Below, piece by piece: positions 25,649 to 34,829 of a DNA stretch of 38,391 nucleotides. The translations under genes and the position numbers were made by a program. Position 1 is the first letter of the stretch; every line of letters starts with the position of its first letter. The notes under the pieces are model-generated. The model saw only the letters and a list, made by a program, of their open reading frames with translations, had not been told where the DNA came from and searched no databases. The DNA is taken from assembly GCA_002348465.1 (NCBI GenBank), contig DEBI01000120.1:1-38391 (forward strand). The letters are read 5' to 3'. The DNA comes from Gemmatimonadales bacterium UBA2960 (GTDB taxonomy: Bacteria > Gemmatimonadota > Gemmatimonadetes > Longimicrobiales > Gaopeijiaceae).

Positions 25649-26077
25649 ATGGATACTACTACTCTGCTCATAGTTCTCGCCGTAGCGTTAGTCGCATTTT
25701 TCTTCCTCAAGAAGAAGGGGGGAGACGCTCCCACGGAAAGCGCGACAGATGCCGGAGACTCTCGGGAGCCCGAACAGGAAGCAGTTCAGCAATCTGCGCC
25801 TGTGGAAGAAGATGCTGATGAATCGCACGCAGATGAAGTTGATGGCTCCGGTGACGACGCACCGATGCCGGTCGAAGAGGTTGCGCCGTCGGCGTTTGAT
25901 CCTGGAGGCGAGGAAGCAAGTGAGCCATCAGAAATGGCTACCCCTTCTGATGAAGCTACTCCCGTCGAAGAGGAAGCCTCCTCATCAGCATTCGGTGACG
26001 AAGACTCTGGAGGAGACGCATCGACGGAAGGTGACCACCAGGGCACTCCTTCAAGAGATGGCGATCCCTACGCCTAG
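25649..26077 (+). CDS. Small membrane-anchored acidic protein
   Basis: An upstream GTG at 25640 is in frame, but GGAGG at 25634-25638 is well spaced (10 nt) only for ATG 25649, giving 142 residues. Residues 3-18 are a single hydrophobic helix (TLLIVLAVALVAFFFL) followed by KKKGG, so the N-terminus is outside and the tail cytoplasmic by the positive-inside rule. The remaining 115 residues are low-complexity, dominated by Glu, Asp, Ser, Ala and Pro, and are almost certainly disordered. I do not recognise a family; similar anchors with acidic tails occur but have no shared function. No clear operon partners. Confidence 0.65.
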   Translation: MDTTTLLIVLAVALVAFFFLKKKGGDAPTESATDAGDSREPEQEAVQQSAPVEEDADESHADEVDGSGDDAPMPVEEVAPSAFDPGGEEASEPSEMATPSDEATPVEEEASSSAFGDEDSGGDASTEGDHQGTPSRDGDPYA

Positions 26078-26225
26078 ATCCTTAAGCGGTACAGGGTGGA
26101 CCCTTCGTAGTCAGGGGATACGGCCCTAACGGCTTCGTTATTTAGGTCGCCGAATCTGTTTTGGTTGAAATAGGTCTCCACCGGAGCAAATCGTTATAAG
26201 CAGAACCTTTCATCGGATAGAGAGC

Positions 26226-26525
26226 ATGAAATTCTTGGTGACTTGGAAAATTCCAGAGGAAAACTGGATCAACATTCTCGACGTATTTTCTTCGCTCAGC
26301 CCTGACGAGCGGGCTGATGCGGGAGAGGGAGTAACCATCGAGGGACGCTGGCATGATCTAGCCGACAAGTCTGGTGTGGCGGTCATGGAGTCCGACAACA
26401 TCGAAGCGGTTTTTTCATATCTCGGGCGTTGGAATCCGCACATGGAAGTGACTGTGCGTCCAGTGCTGGAGGATGCCGAGGCGGCGGCAGTTGGGAGAGC
26501 TATCCTCGAGACAGCCAGCCACTGA
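26226..26525 (+). CDS. DUF3303-like small protein
   Basis: This 99-residue protein begins MKFLVTWKIPEENW and continues EGRWHDLADKSGVAVMESDN and VFSYLGRWNPHMEVTVRPVL. The pattern of an opening beta strand, a central WHDL(A/G) motif and a closing VRPVLED fits the DUF3303 family of small ferredoxin-like-fold proteins of unknown function. It appears to be a stand-alone gene, with 148 bp before it and about 98 bp after it. Confidence 0.75.
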   Translation: MKFLVTWKIPEENWINILDVFSSLSPDERADAGEGVTIEGRWHDLADKSGVAVMESDNIEAVFSYLGRWNPHMEVTVRPVLEDAEAAAVGRAILETASH

Positions 26526-26582
26526 GAGTAACAGTGTAGATTAGTGCCTCGAGTTAATGCTCTAATCCAATTAAGCACCGAT

Positions 26583-26601
26583 GGGAGGCTGGCGGCCTCC
26601 C
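26583..26601 (+). terminator. GC-rich hairpin after the DUF3303 gene, no T-run
   Basis: GGGAGGC (26583-26589) pairs with GCCTCCC (26595-26601) around TGGCG. A weaker stem GATTAG/CTAATC (26539-26544 with 26562-26567) lies just upstream. Both fall between the DUF3303 stop and the VTT gene start, so a terminator or leader role is possible. No T-run follows. Confidence 0.35.
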
Positions 26602-26623
26602 GCTGACATTCAAGGCATCGCGC

Positions 26624-27232
26624 ATGCGTGACTCATGGCGCCGCCCTGACGATCATGGCCTGCGCCGCATGATACTCGTGGTGTGGGCCATGATAATTGG
26701 GGTCGGTCTCTACCTTAACTGGAAGTATTTAGCGGTTGATTTCGAGGGTACCCTAGAACTGGTTCGGTTCCAGGTACAGCAAAACTTTGTGATCGTGGCA
26801 ACCGTTTATCTTCTACTGATAAGTCTGCGAGGTCTCGTGTTCATCCCGAGCACACCTGTCTTGTTGATTGGTGTGGTGATTTTCCCTCCTTGGCAGAATT
26901 ATTGGATTAACCTCGTCGGAATAGTCCTGTCGAGTTTTATCGTCATAATGGCGATCCAGCATTTCGGATTTGGCTCGTCCCTTGAGCGCCTTCGATCATC
27001 CAGTTCACGGTACACGAAACTCGAGTCGCAGTTGGCACGATTCGGCCCACCGATAATTGTTGGTTGGAGTTTCTTCCCGCTGGTCCCGACCGATTTGATC
27101 GTTTACCTAGCAACTTTGATCCGGATTCGTACAGGGATCATCCTCGCGTCTGTGCTTGCCGGCGAGGCAGTTCTTATGGCGATTTATGTGTTTGGTGGAG
27201 CAGCTTTACTGGATTCGCTAATCGCTTTGTGA
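26624..27232 (+). CDS. TVP38/TMEM64 (VTT-domain) membrane protein
   Basis: This 202-residue protein has several membrane helices: residues about 14-32, 50-70, 75-110 and the C-terminal 165-200. The VTT region includes LRGLVFIPSTPVLLIGVVIF, GIVLSSFIVIMAIQHFGFG, and the pre-helix segment ARFGPPIIVGWSFFPLVPTD. Members of this SNARE-associated/DedA-related family are linked to membrane lipid handling, but bacterial roles are mostly undefined. The stop codon overlaps the GTG start of the DUF5916 gene (GTGA), suggesting one operon. Confidence 0.83.
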   Translation: MRDSWRRPDDHGLRRMILVVWAMIIGVGLYLNWKYLAVDFEGTLELVRFQVQQNFVIVATVYLLLISLRGLVFIPSTPVLLIGVVIFPPWQNYWINLVGIVLSSFIVIMAIQHFGFGSSLERLRSSSSRYTKLESQLARFGPPIIVGWSFFPLVPTDLIVYLATLIRIRTGIILASVLAGEAVLMAIYVFGGAALLDSLIAL

Positions 27233-29511
27233 TTCAATCCTCAAGTCATTCTTCCTTTCCTTCAGTGTTTCTCGACTCTGGGCTGCCGCGAGCCATCCTC
27301 ATCTGGGCTGTTTGCACCACAGCCCTCGTTCCAGCAACTGAAGCTGGTGCCCAAGAACAAGATATGGGACGGGAACCAGTCCCACCGGAGAGTTTGCCGC
27401 GGCCGAAACTGATTGCATTTCCGGCCCAGGAGGAAGTGATTCTTGACGGTATACTGGATGAGCCATCGTGGAGTTTGGCCGATAGCACTGACGGTACGCT
27501 TTGGCTGACTCAACCTACCGCCGGATTGCCTGCACCCGATCGAACAGTGATCCGTATGATGTACGATGATGATGCCTTGTATATGGGTGCCGTTCTTTAT
27601 GATCCTGAACCCCATCGACTTGTCTCTGCTGGTCTTGAACCGGATTTCAATCCGCAGGCTTCGGACATGTTCGGTATGGCCATTGACGCTAGTCGGGACA
27701 AGCAGAGCGCCTACGTATTCGGAGCAAACCCGGCGGGAGCGAAATGGGATGCTCAGTCTTTTAATGACGGTGCTGCGATCAACGCAGCGTGGGAGGGCAT
27801 TTATGATGTGAGTACCAGTACGTTTGACGAAGGGTGGATAATGGAAATGCGGATTCCACTGAGCACACTTCGATTCCCAGCGGGCGAAGGCGAGCAGGTA
27901 TGGGGTTTGAACTTCAGTCGCCAGGTGCGTCGACGGAACGAATACGCCACGTGGGCAGCGATTCCGCGTCAATTCAGAATTTTTAGAATGTCGGAGGCGG
28001 GTACGGTGGAGGGGCTACCTGCTTTCCGGCCGGGAAGAAATGTGCAGGTCAAGCCATTTTTTTCGGGGTCAAGTCAAGGTGGGCAAGGTCACCCCAGCGG
28101 ACCTGCGCAGGAGTACGATGTTGGAATCGACGCTAAGTGGGCCGTAACACCTCGACTGGTACTCGACCTGACTGCACTTACGGACTTTTCTCAGGTTGAG
28201 GTAGACGAAGAACAGATCAATCTGACTCGTTTTTCGTTGTTTTTCCCTGAGAAGCGAGACTTTTTCCTGGAAAACGACGGGATCTTCACTTTTGCAGACG
28301 ATGCGTCGCGAGCATTCCGTTCTGGTTCGAGTCCACAAAAGTTTAAGCTGTTTCATTCGCGCCGGATCGGACTTTCAGATCAGCGCGAACCTCTACCAAT
28401 CGCGGGTGGTGCTCGACTATCGGGTAGGATCGGCCGCTTCGAGGTAGGTCTGATGGAGATGCAGACGCTGGGTGACGGAACGGATCCAGCAGAGAATTTT
28501 GCAGTGGCACGTGTCCGTCGCAGCCTTTTAACCCGTTCTGATATCGGATTTATCTTTGTCAACCGCCAAGTCACTGGTGATGCCGACATGGCAAACTATT
28601 CCAGATCTGGTGGCATAGATGCAAACTTCCGGTTTGATCGACTTCAAGTGAACGCTTACGCCGCGATAACCGATGATCCTGGGAGCGAGGGTGATCGCTC
28701 GATTGGGTCAGTTCAGTTGGGGTGGAGGGACCCTGTCTTCGACTTCTCTCTGCTCGGTAAGCATGTCGGGGCCGACTTTCGGCCAGATGTCGGTTTCGTG
28801 AATAGGACCGCCGTAAACCAGTGGTTCACGTCTGGAGGGGTGCACCTGCAGCGGCCGGTATCTTGGCTGACTGAGCTCAATCCTTACGTGGACATGACGG
28901 AGTCTTATTCGGTGACTGGTGCTTTTGAGAGTCGGGAGATAAAGCCCGGCCTTATAGTGATAGCGAATGATGGAGGGCGACTAAGTGTCGACTATTCTCG
29001 GCGTCAAGAACGCCTTGCCCACTCCAGCGACATCCTCGGGGTTCCGATGGCGCCTGGAGATTATGCCTTTGATTTGATGTCTACGAGCTATAGTGCCAAC
29101 GGTGGAAGAGTGGTCTCAGGGAACGTCTCGTTCAGCACTGGTAGATTTTTTGATGGTGATCGATCGTCGCTTTCGGGAACGGTCACGGTTCGGCCCAATG
29201 AGCACATTCTCCTAGAAGGCACTGCTCAGCGAAATAGGATTGAGCTTGGGGGGAATCCCATCGACGCAGATCTTTTTAGCGGACGTATGCAACTGGGCTT
29301 CAGTACCAGAGCGTTTCTGTCTTCTTTTGTGCAGTACAATCGCGTCGCGGGTGAAATGCTTACAAATGTCAGATTCAACCTCATCCACGCACCTCTCAGC
29401 GATGTGTTTGTAGTGTTTTCCGAACGCCGTCGGATGCAACCGGGACCGAAAGAAGTTGCCGTTATAGACAGGGGATTCACGCTTAAGGTGACGAGACTTC
29501 TCCAGTACTGA
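27229..29511 (+). CDS. DUF5916 outer-membrane protein with N-terminal CBM9-like domain
   Basis: The frame is open from 27064, but that start would overlap 169 bp of the VTT gene. GTG 27229 overlaps its stop by 4 bp (GTGA) and leaves a plausible signal peptide (AILIWAVCTTALVPATEAGA), giving 760 residues. A carbohydrate-binding CBM9-like domain follows: EVILDGILDEPSWSLADST, then MYDDDALYMGAVLYDPEP. The rest matches DUF5916, with LTRFSLFFPEKRDFFLENDG as its hallmark, and ends in repeated beta strands finishing LKVTRLLQY, as for an outer-membrane barrel. Such proteins are abundant in Gemmatimonadota and Bacteroidota; their ligand is unknown. Confidence 0.88.
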   Translation: MIQSSSHSSFPSVFLDSGLPRAILIWAVCTTALVPATEAGAQEQDMGREPVPPESLPRPKLIAFPAQEEVILDGILDEPSWSLADSTDGTLWLTQPTAGLPAPDRTVIRMMYDDDALYMGAVLYDPEPHRLVSAGLEPDFNPQASDMFGMAIDASRDKQSAYVFGANPAGAKWDAQSFNDGAAINAAWEGIYDVSTSTFDEGWIMEMRIPLSTLRFPAGEGEQVWGLNFSRQVRRRNEYATWAAIPRQFRIFRMSEAGTVEGLPAFRPGRNVQVKPFFSGSSQGGQGHPSGPAQEYDVGIDAKWAVTPRLVLDLTALTDFSQVEVDEEQINLTRFSLFFPEKRDFFLENDGIFTFADDASRAFRSGSSPQKFKLFHSRRIGLSDQREPLPIAGGARLSGRIGRFEVGLMEMQTLGDGTDPAENFAVARVRRSLLTRSDIGFIFVNRQVTGDADMANYSRSGGIDANFRFDRLQVNAYAAITDDPGSEGDRSIGSVQLGWRDPVFDFSLLGKHVGADFRPDVGFVNRTAVNQWFTSGGVHLQRPVSWLTELNPYVDMTESYSVTGAFESREIKPGLIVIANDGGRLSVDYSRRQERLAHSSDILGVPMAPGDYAFDLMSTSYSANGGRVVSGNVSFSTGRFFDGDRSSLSGTVTVRPNEHILLEGTAQRNRIELGGNPIDADLFSGRMQLGFSTRAFLSSFVQYNRVAGEMLTNVRFNLIHAPLSDVFVVFSERRRMQPGPKEVAVIDRGFTLKVTRLLQY

Positions 29512-29741
29512 TGGTAAGATCTACTGCTAGTTTTTTCCCTGGGTTGGCGGGTCTCTCTCTCGGGTTCCCGAGGTGACGACCAAAAGATGCCTGAAAGAAC
29601 TATACAAACCTGAGTTTTATTGCGAAGATGGAGTCCGTGATTGTCATCTCTAAGCTGATTCGAAGAGACAGGGCGGTTTTAGTAGCGACCAGTTATAGAG
29701 GTTAAGAACAGGTCGGTGGGAGGTCTGTAGGAAACGACTTA
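29512..29741. other. Intergenic region before tRNA-Cys
   Basis: No gene is seen in this 230-bp gap. It has a T-run at 29531-29536 and a short inverted repeat CTCGGG/CCCGAG (29559-29572) whose 2-nt loop is too tight for the full stem to form. No convincing tRNA promoter was found. Confidence 0.35.
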
Positions 29742-29812
29742 GGCGCCGTGGCCAAGTGGTAAGGCAGAGGACTGCAAATCCTTTATCCCCGGTTCGAATC
29801 CGGGCGGCGCCT
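29742..29812 (+). tRNA. tRNA-Cys (anticodon GCA)
   Basis: A cloverleaf is visible: acceptor GGCGCCG/CGGCGCC, D stem GCC/GGC, anticodon stem GAGGA/TCCTT (last pair G-T) with loop CTGCAAA, and T arm CCCGG-TTCGAAT-CCGGG. The anticodon GCA is at 29774-29776. CCA is not encoded. It is a single gene with no tRNA neighbours. Confidence 0.95.
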
Positions 29813-29948
29813 CTCTTTAGATCGGGTGACTCGGGGGGTGTGGTCAGAGGTCGAGGGTCATCGTATCGTGCGACCTCGTTCACATACACCGGAAGCCGTC
29901 ACCGAGATGCCTTTCTCGTGAAGGATTCGGTGGTGGGTTGTCCTCAAC

Positions 29949-30776
29949 ATGAACTGCACTAAAGCAAAGCTCTGGAGGGCAACTCAGAAGACCCTGCTTG
30001 GGTTGCTGAGCTTTGTAATAGGCCTAGGAGCATTGCCTGCGGTATCGGAAAGTCAGGTTTTGCGTGGAGTTCTGTCCGAGCGGGATACATACCATCCGAT
30101 CGACTTGGGCTTGCTCACGCTAATCGAGGAGGACGGTGATACGATCTCCCAGGTGTTATCTGACGATAGCGGGTTTTTCGAATTCGAAGTCCCGAATCCC
30201 GGCGGATACTACATAATTGCAGCAGCTGTAGGATACAGGGCAGTTCAATCGGAGCTTGTCCAGATAGAGGCACAGACAGTCAGGATTCTAGAGATCGCTA
30301 TGACGGTCCGTCCGATACCTCTGCCTGGATTCGAGATCGTTTCCGAATATGAAGAGCCCGAGCGTCCAGGTCTGGCCGCCACTGGTTTCTATGAACGCGC
30401 TGCGACTGGTAAGGGTGAGGTGATATGGCCGGGGCAAATCATTGCCAGCGGTGCCCGCTACGTTCAGCCTCTGTTTTACGGGAGCCAGACTGCTACCGTG
30501 CGGCAGACGCAGCATGATCGCCCTGGGCCCTGGAATGACGATATCCTCTTAAGAGATCTCGATGGCGCGGGGGTTTGGTGTTCGCCTTCTTTTTATATCG
30601 ACGGGGCTTGGATTCAAGAGCTGAATCCCGGCGAATCGATTGCCGATGCTGTACCGATGGATCAACTGCTAGCAATAGAGATGTACCAGTGGCCGTTCTA
30701 TGTCCCTGAAGGCTATCAAGGGTGGGGCGACTGTGGCGTGGTTCTGTTCTGGACCAAACGCTATGGAAGCAACTGA
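29949..30776 (+). CDS. Secreted carboxypeptidase-regulatory-like domain protein
   Basis: This 275-residue protein has a signal peptide (about 1-36, ending VSESQ). A carboxypeptidase-regulatory-like beta-sandwich follows (about 38-115: VLRGVLSERDTYHPIDLGLL, then LSDDSGFFEFEVPNPGGYYI). The C-terminal part resembles the TonB-plug-like tail seen in many Gemmatimonadota proteins: FYIDGAWIQ, LLAIEMYQWPFYVPEGYQGW and GDCGVVLFWTKR. No transmembrane barrel follows, so it may be a periplasmic or surface adaptor. ATG 29949 was taken as start; the ribosome binding site is weak. An intrinsic terminator overlaps the stop codon. Confidence 0.75.
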   Translation: MNCTKAKLWRATQKTLLGLLSFVIGLGALPAVSESQVLRGVLSERDTYHPIDLGLLTLIEEDGDTISQVLSDDSGFFEFEVPNPGGYYIIAAAVGYRAVQSELVQIEAQTVRILEIAMTVRPIPLPGFEIVSEYEEPERPGLAATGFYERAATGKGEVIWPGQIIASGARYVQPLFYGSQTATVRQTQHDRPGPWNDDILLRDLDGAGVWCSPSFYIDGAWIQELNPGESIADAVPMDQLLAIEMYQWPFYVPEGYQGWGDCGVVLFWTKRYGSN

Positions 30777-30798
30777 GAGCTAGTAGTTCTCAGTTTTT
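30772..30798 (+). terminator. Intrinsic terminator overlapping the stop codon
   Basis: ACTGAGAGCT (30772-30781) pairs with AGTTCTCAGT (30785-30794), 10 bp with one G-T pair and an AGT loop, followed by a T-run to 30798. The TGA stop (30774-30776) is inside the left arm. It is one of the clearest terminators in the window and isolates the DUF1592 cassette downstream. Confidence 0.85.
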
Positions 30799-30949
30799 AA
30801 GGCCTTTTAGTGAAGTTTCGCTGCAGAGCGAGGGATGAATCTTCGGTGTATATCACGAGCGTTACAGGCTCAGATGGTGGCTTTATCCTTGCTGGCTTGC
30901 CTCGGACGGGCCTATTTTTACTCGGCGTCTCCTCTGACAGTCGAATAGG

Positions 30950-33370
30950 ATGAAACTGCCTGCAGCAACCGCCGTTCTGATTGGGCTCTCGCTGATGCTC
31001 GTTGGCGAGTCACAACTACCAAGTCCCTCGCATTCCGTGCTAGTGGACCAGGGTCATCCCGTAGCAGTGACGGCTGAGGTAGACCCCAATGCGATTGTCG
31101 CAAAGACGTGTGTTCGGTGTCATTCCGATTCTAGGCTTCGGGGGAATCTCTCTCTTGAGGACTTCGACATCAGTCGAGCAACAGAGAACGCGGAGACGAT
31201 CGAGCGAATGATCCGAAAAGTCAGGGCAGGTATGATGCCGCCTCCGGGTATCCGTGCCCCCGCTGGTGACACTCTGGCTGAGTTTGCAGCACTTCTCGAA
31301 GACGTGATGGACGAGAACGCCAAAGACAACCCAAATCCGGGAAGGCGTACATTTCAGAGGCTAAATCGGCCGGAATTCGAGAAGGCAGTTTATGATCTCC
31401 TCGACCTTGAGATCCGAGCTGAAGAGTGGCTTCCGCTGGACCAAATGAGTGCCAACTTCGACAACATCGCGGACGTTCAGTCACTTTCTCCGACGCTTCT
31501 TGAAGCGTATTTGAACGCGGCTGCTGATATCAGTCGGATGGCGGTGGGAGATCGGAATGCGCCTTCGATAAACGTGACGTATCGAAATTCTCAATACCTG
31601 TCGCAGCACCCGTGGGACCTAGTTGAGGGCGCACCTTATGGGACGCGTGGTGGTATGGTCGTTGATCACGTTTTCCCGGCCGACGGTATGTACCAATTCG
31701 GAATGACGTTCGCGAGCGGCCGTAACGAACGTTTTGAGGATATCGATATCTCGGTCGATGGCGAACGGGTAGCCCTTTTGGCGTACACTCGTTCGGGTGA
31801 AGGCGCAGACGGACGCGGTGGTGGTGGGCTCTGGACAGAACCGGTTTTCGTACGTGCAGGACAGCGAGTGGTTTCGTCGGCGTTCATTCGCCGAATGGAC
31901 GGGCCCTACGAGGACCTAATCCGGCCTCATGACTGGTCCATGGCAGGTGGAGGCTCCGGGGGATCGGGTGTTACAACGTTGCCGCATTTGCAAGAACTGA
32001 TCGTAGGGGGGCCGGATGCGGTCACGGGGGTGTCGGACACTCCCAGCCGAGACCGAATCTTTGTCTGTCGACCGACGGCTCCTGCCGAGGAAGAATCCTG
32101 TGCTAGGACTATAGTGCGAAACCTCGCGAGCAGGGCCTATCGGAGACTTGCGAGTGAGGATGAAGTCGAGGGGTTGATGGATTTCTACCGGATGGGCAGA
32201 CAGAGGGGCGGCTTCGAGAGGGGTATTCGGGATGCTCTTGAAGCAGTGCTTTCAAGCCCGTTCTTCGTACTACGGCTCGAGAGAGAGCCCGAGGGTGTTG
32301 ATCCTGGAGAGGCTTATCGAGTAGAGGGGCCGGAACTTGCTTCTAGACTCTCATTCTTCCTTTGGGGCACCCCACCGGACGCTGAACTGATGCGAGTGGC
32401 CGAATCGGGTGATCTTAATGATGAGCGTGAGATTGAGAGGCAGGCGCGTAGGATGCTTGCGGATCCGCGGTCAGCAGCACTAGGCAACCGGTTTGCATAC
32501 CAATGGCTTAGGCTTCAGGACATTTACAAGGTCCGACCGGACCCGAATTTCTTTCCGAACTTTGATGAGACGCTTGCGGACCTGATGACGAAGGAGACGG
32601 CTCTCTTCTTCAATCATTTGGTTCAAGAGGATGAGGACGCTCTGCAACTTTTCAATGCGGATTATACGTTCCTGAATGAAAGGCTCGCGACGCATTACGG
32701 GATGCAGGGTGTGGCTGGAAATGAGTTTCGCCGAGTTGACTATACCGATGGGGCCAGGAGTGGCCTCTTGGGTCATGGTAGCGTGTTGGTTCTGACATCA
32801 CTGGCGAATCGTACTTCGATCGTGCTGAGGGGGAAGTGGGTGATGGAGGTTCTAATGGGTACGCCGCCTCCGCCACCGCCGCCGGGAATTCCGGATCTCG
32901 AAGACACAGAGGGTACCCAAGGCGGGAAGCGTTTGACGACGCGTGAGCGCATGGAGATTCACAGCGAAAATCCCACGTGCAATGCTTGCCACCGGTTTAT
33001 GGACCCGATTGGTCTAGCACTCGATAACTTCGATGTGACTGGACAGTGGAGACTGCGTGAGAACGGAATGGGCCTCGACACCCGAGGTGAGTTCTATGAC
33101 GGGACTCCAATAACAACCCCAAAAGAGGTCGCCGAAGCGCTGCTCCGGCGACCGGTGCCGCTTATGCGGAACCTAACCGAAAACATGATGGCGTATGCTC
33201 TGGCGCGCCGTGTTGAGTATTTTGACTTGCCGACAATTCGGCGAATCGTGGCGGATGCTGAAGATAAAGGCCAATATAGTATGCAGTCACTCATAGTCGG
33301 TGTGGTCACAAGTGACGCATTTAGGATGAAGCGGGCCGCGGAGCTCGTAATTGATCAGGTAGACAACTAG
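30950..33370 (+). CDS. Cytochrome-c-like DUF1587/1595/1592/1588/1585 protein
   Basis: This 806-residue exported protein has an N-terminal hydrophobic signal and a heme-c motif Cys54-Val-Arg-Cys57-His58. The Planctomycete-type domains follow in the usual order: DUF1587 (FQRLNRPEFEKAVYDLLDLE), DUF1595 (IVRNLASRAYRRLASEDEVE), DUF1592 (LASRLSFFLWGTPPDAELMR), DUF1588 (HGSVLVLTSLANRTSIVLRG, then CNACH at 677-681 and MDPIGLALDNFD), and DUF1585 near the C-terminus. The second CxxCH could bind another heme. Such proteins are almost always paired with a DUF1552 protein, found here 30 bp downstream. The biochemical role is unknown; a redox function outside the cytoplasm is inferred from the heme motifs. 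Confidence 0.9.
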   Translation: MKLPAATAVLIGLSLMLVGESQLPSPSHSVLVDQGHPVAVTAEVDPNAIVAKTCVRCHSDSRLRGNLSLEDFDISRATENAETIERMIRKVRAGMMPPPGIRAPAGDTLAEFAALLEDVMDENAKDNPNPGRRTFQRLNRPEFEKAVYDLLDLEIRAEEWLPLDQMSANFDNIADVQSLSPTLLEAYLNAAADISRMAVGDRNAPSINVTYRNSQYLSQHPWDLVEGAPYGTRGGMVVDHVFPADGMYQFGMTFASGRNERFEDIDISVDGERVALLAYTRSGEGADGRGGGGLWTEPVFVRAGQRVVSSAFIRRMDGPYEDLIRPHDWSMAGGGSGGSGVTTLPHLQELIVGGPDAVTGVSDTPSRDRIFVCRPTAPAEEESCARTIVRNLASRAYRRLASEDEVEGLMDFYRMGRQRGGFERGIRDALEAVLSSPFFVLRLEREPEGVDPGEAYRVEGPELASRLSFFLWGTPPDAELMRVAESGDLNDEREIERQARRMLADPRSAALGNRFAYQWLRLQDIYKVRPDPNFFPNFDETLADLMTKETALFFNHLVQEDEDALQLFNADYTFLNERLATHYGMQGVAGNEFRRVDYTDGARSGLLGHGSVLVLTSLANRTSIVLRGKWVMEVLMGTPPPPPPPGIPDLEDTEGTQGGKRLTTRERMEIHSENPTCNACHRFMDPIGLALDNFDVTGQWRLRENGMGLDTRGEFYDGTPITTPKEVAEALLRRPVPLMRNLTENMMAYALARRVEYFDLPTIRRIVADAEDKGQYSMQSLIVGVVTSDAFRMKRAAELVIDQVDN

Positions 33371-33400
33371 ATAGGATCCTACTCTTAGGAGACAGGGAAG

Positions 33401-34825
33401 ATGGAGTTCATTTCAGGCAAGCATCTGGATCGCCGGACATTTCTCAAAGGTATGGGAGCGGCCGTTGGGCTTCCGTATCTCGACGCAATGGTGCCAGCTG
33501 GTCGCATGAGCGGTGTAGTCGCTCGCGCGGAGGCGGCGAAGACCCCTCTGATTGCGATCGAAGAGGTGCATGGCCTTGCAGGATGCAACGACTGGGCTGC
33601 AACACAACATCTATATGCCCCGCAGATTATAGGGAAGAATTTTGAGATGGCTCCAAACAGCGCGTTGATTTCGCTGGAGCCTTACCAAGACTATTTAACG
33701 ATCGTATCGAACACCGACGTAAGGATGGCCGAGGCGTTTACCGCACCAGAAATTGGCGGCGACCATTTCCGCTCAAGTGCTGTTTTCCTGACCCAATCTC
33801 ATCCGAAGCAGACTCAAGGTTCAGATTTGTTTGTGGGAACATCACTGGATCAGATACACGCTAAGCGCTTTGGTCAGGACACCCCGCTTCCGTCCATGCA
33901 GTTCACGATCCCAAATATCGACCAAGCTGGGGGGTGCACTTACAACTATTCCTGTGCGTACACTGATTCGATCAGCTGGGCGTCACCTAGTGAACCGCTT
34001 CCGATGATTAGAGACCCCCGGGTCGCCTTCGACATGCTCTTTGGAGCAGGTGGAACTCCAGAGGAGAGAGCTGAGAGGCGGGCTATGCGTTCGAGTATCC
34101 TCGACTGGATCACCGGTGAGGTGACCGCGATGAACCGTCAGCTTGGTAGCGAAGACCGCGTGCGGATGGACCAGTACCTTACGAATGTGCGCGAGATTGA
34201 GCGGCGGATTCAGATGGTCGAGGCCCATAACTTATCTGGGGAAGAACGTGTCATTCCTGAAGCGCCGGCGGGCATCCCTGACTCCTATCGGGAGCACATG
34301 GAGATCATGTTTGATCTCCAGGTGTTAGCTCTTCAGACTGACATGACCCGGGTTATTACATTCAAGACTGGTCGGGATTCGGAGAACCGCGTATTCCCGG
34401 AGTCGGGTTCGGATCGCCCATTCCATCCAGCGTCACATCATGGAGGCCGGGAGGAGGCGATTCTCGAGTTCAACAAGATCTGCCAATACCGTGTGGGCAT
34501 GCTTCCCTATCTCTTGGACAAGCTCAAAGACACCGTAGACGGCGGGACTAACCTTTTGGACAAGTCAGTGGTGATGTTTGGATCTCCGATGGCCGATGCT
34601 AACATCCATAACCACAGACGTTGTCCGCTGATCTTCTTAGGAAAAGGGAACGGGATACTAGAAGGCAACCTCCATCTTAAGGCAGCGGACGGCACGCCCA
34701 TGGCCAACGCAATGCTAACGATGATGCAGGAACTCGGGCATACAGATATGGAGAATTTCGGAGATAGCACGGGCGGCTTGATGTTGCGCTCGGCTGGTCG
34801 TACAACCGCTGAACAACTTCGATAG
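33401..34825 (+). CDS. DUF1552 family protein with Tat signal
   Basis: This 474-residue protein starts with a twin-arginine signal (DRRTFLKGMGAAVGLPYLDA), implying export in folded form, possibly with a cofactor. DUF1552 hallmarks are HHGGREEAILEFNKICQYRV and LLDKSVVMFGSPMADANIHN, with other conserved segments such as LGGSS-free RQLGSEDRVRMDQYLTNVRE and ITFKTGRDSENRVFP. DUF1552 belongs to the alkaline-phosphatase/sulfatase-like superfamily relatives by some classifications, but activity is not known. ATG 33401 is preceded by AGGAGAC at about 33387-33393. It sits between the DUF1592 cytochrome and the ankyrin gene in one operon. Confidence 0.9.
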   Translation: MEFISGKHLDRRTFLKGMGAAVGLPYLDAMVPAGRMSGVVARAEAAKTPLIAIEEVHGLAGCNDWAATQHLYAPQIIGKNFEMAPNSALISLEPYQDYLTIVSNTDVRMAEAFTAPEIGGDHFRSSAVFLTQSHPKQTQGSDLFVGTSLDQIHAKRFGQDTPLPSMQFTIPNIDQAGGCTYNYSCAYTDSISWASPSEPLPMIRDPRVAFDMLFGAGGTPEERAERRAMRSSILDWITGEVTAMNRQLGSEDRVRMDQYLTNVREIERRIQMVEAHNLSGEERVIPEAPAGIPDSYREHMEIMFDLQVLALQTDMTRVITFKTGRDSENRVFPESGSDRPFHPASHHGGREEAILEFNKICQYRVGMLPYLLDKLKDTVDGGTNLLDKSVVMFGSPMADANIHNHRRCPLIFLGKGNGILEGNLHLKAADGTPMANAMLTMMQELGHTDMENFGDSTGGLMLRSAGRTTAEQLR

Positions 34826-34829
34826 TCCG

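Noticed and set aside
27064..27228. Upstream extension of the DUF5916 protein
   Set aside because: The extension would overlap most of the end of the VTT gene and would bury the signal peptide; the GTGA junction at 27229 is a better start.
29559..29572. CTCGGG/CCCGAG inverted repeat as terminator of the DUF5916 gene
   Set aside because: The loop is only 2 nt and no T-run follows.
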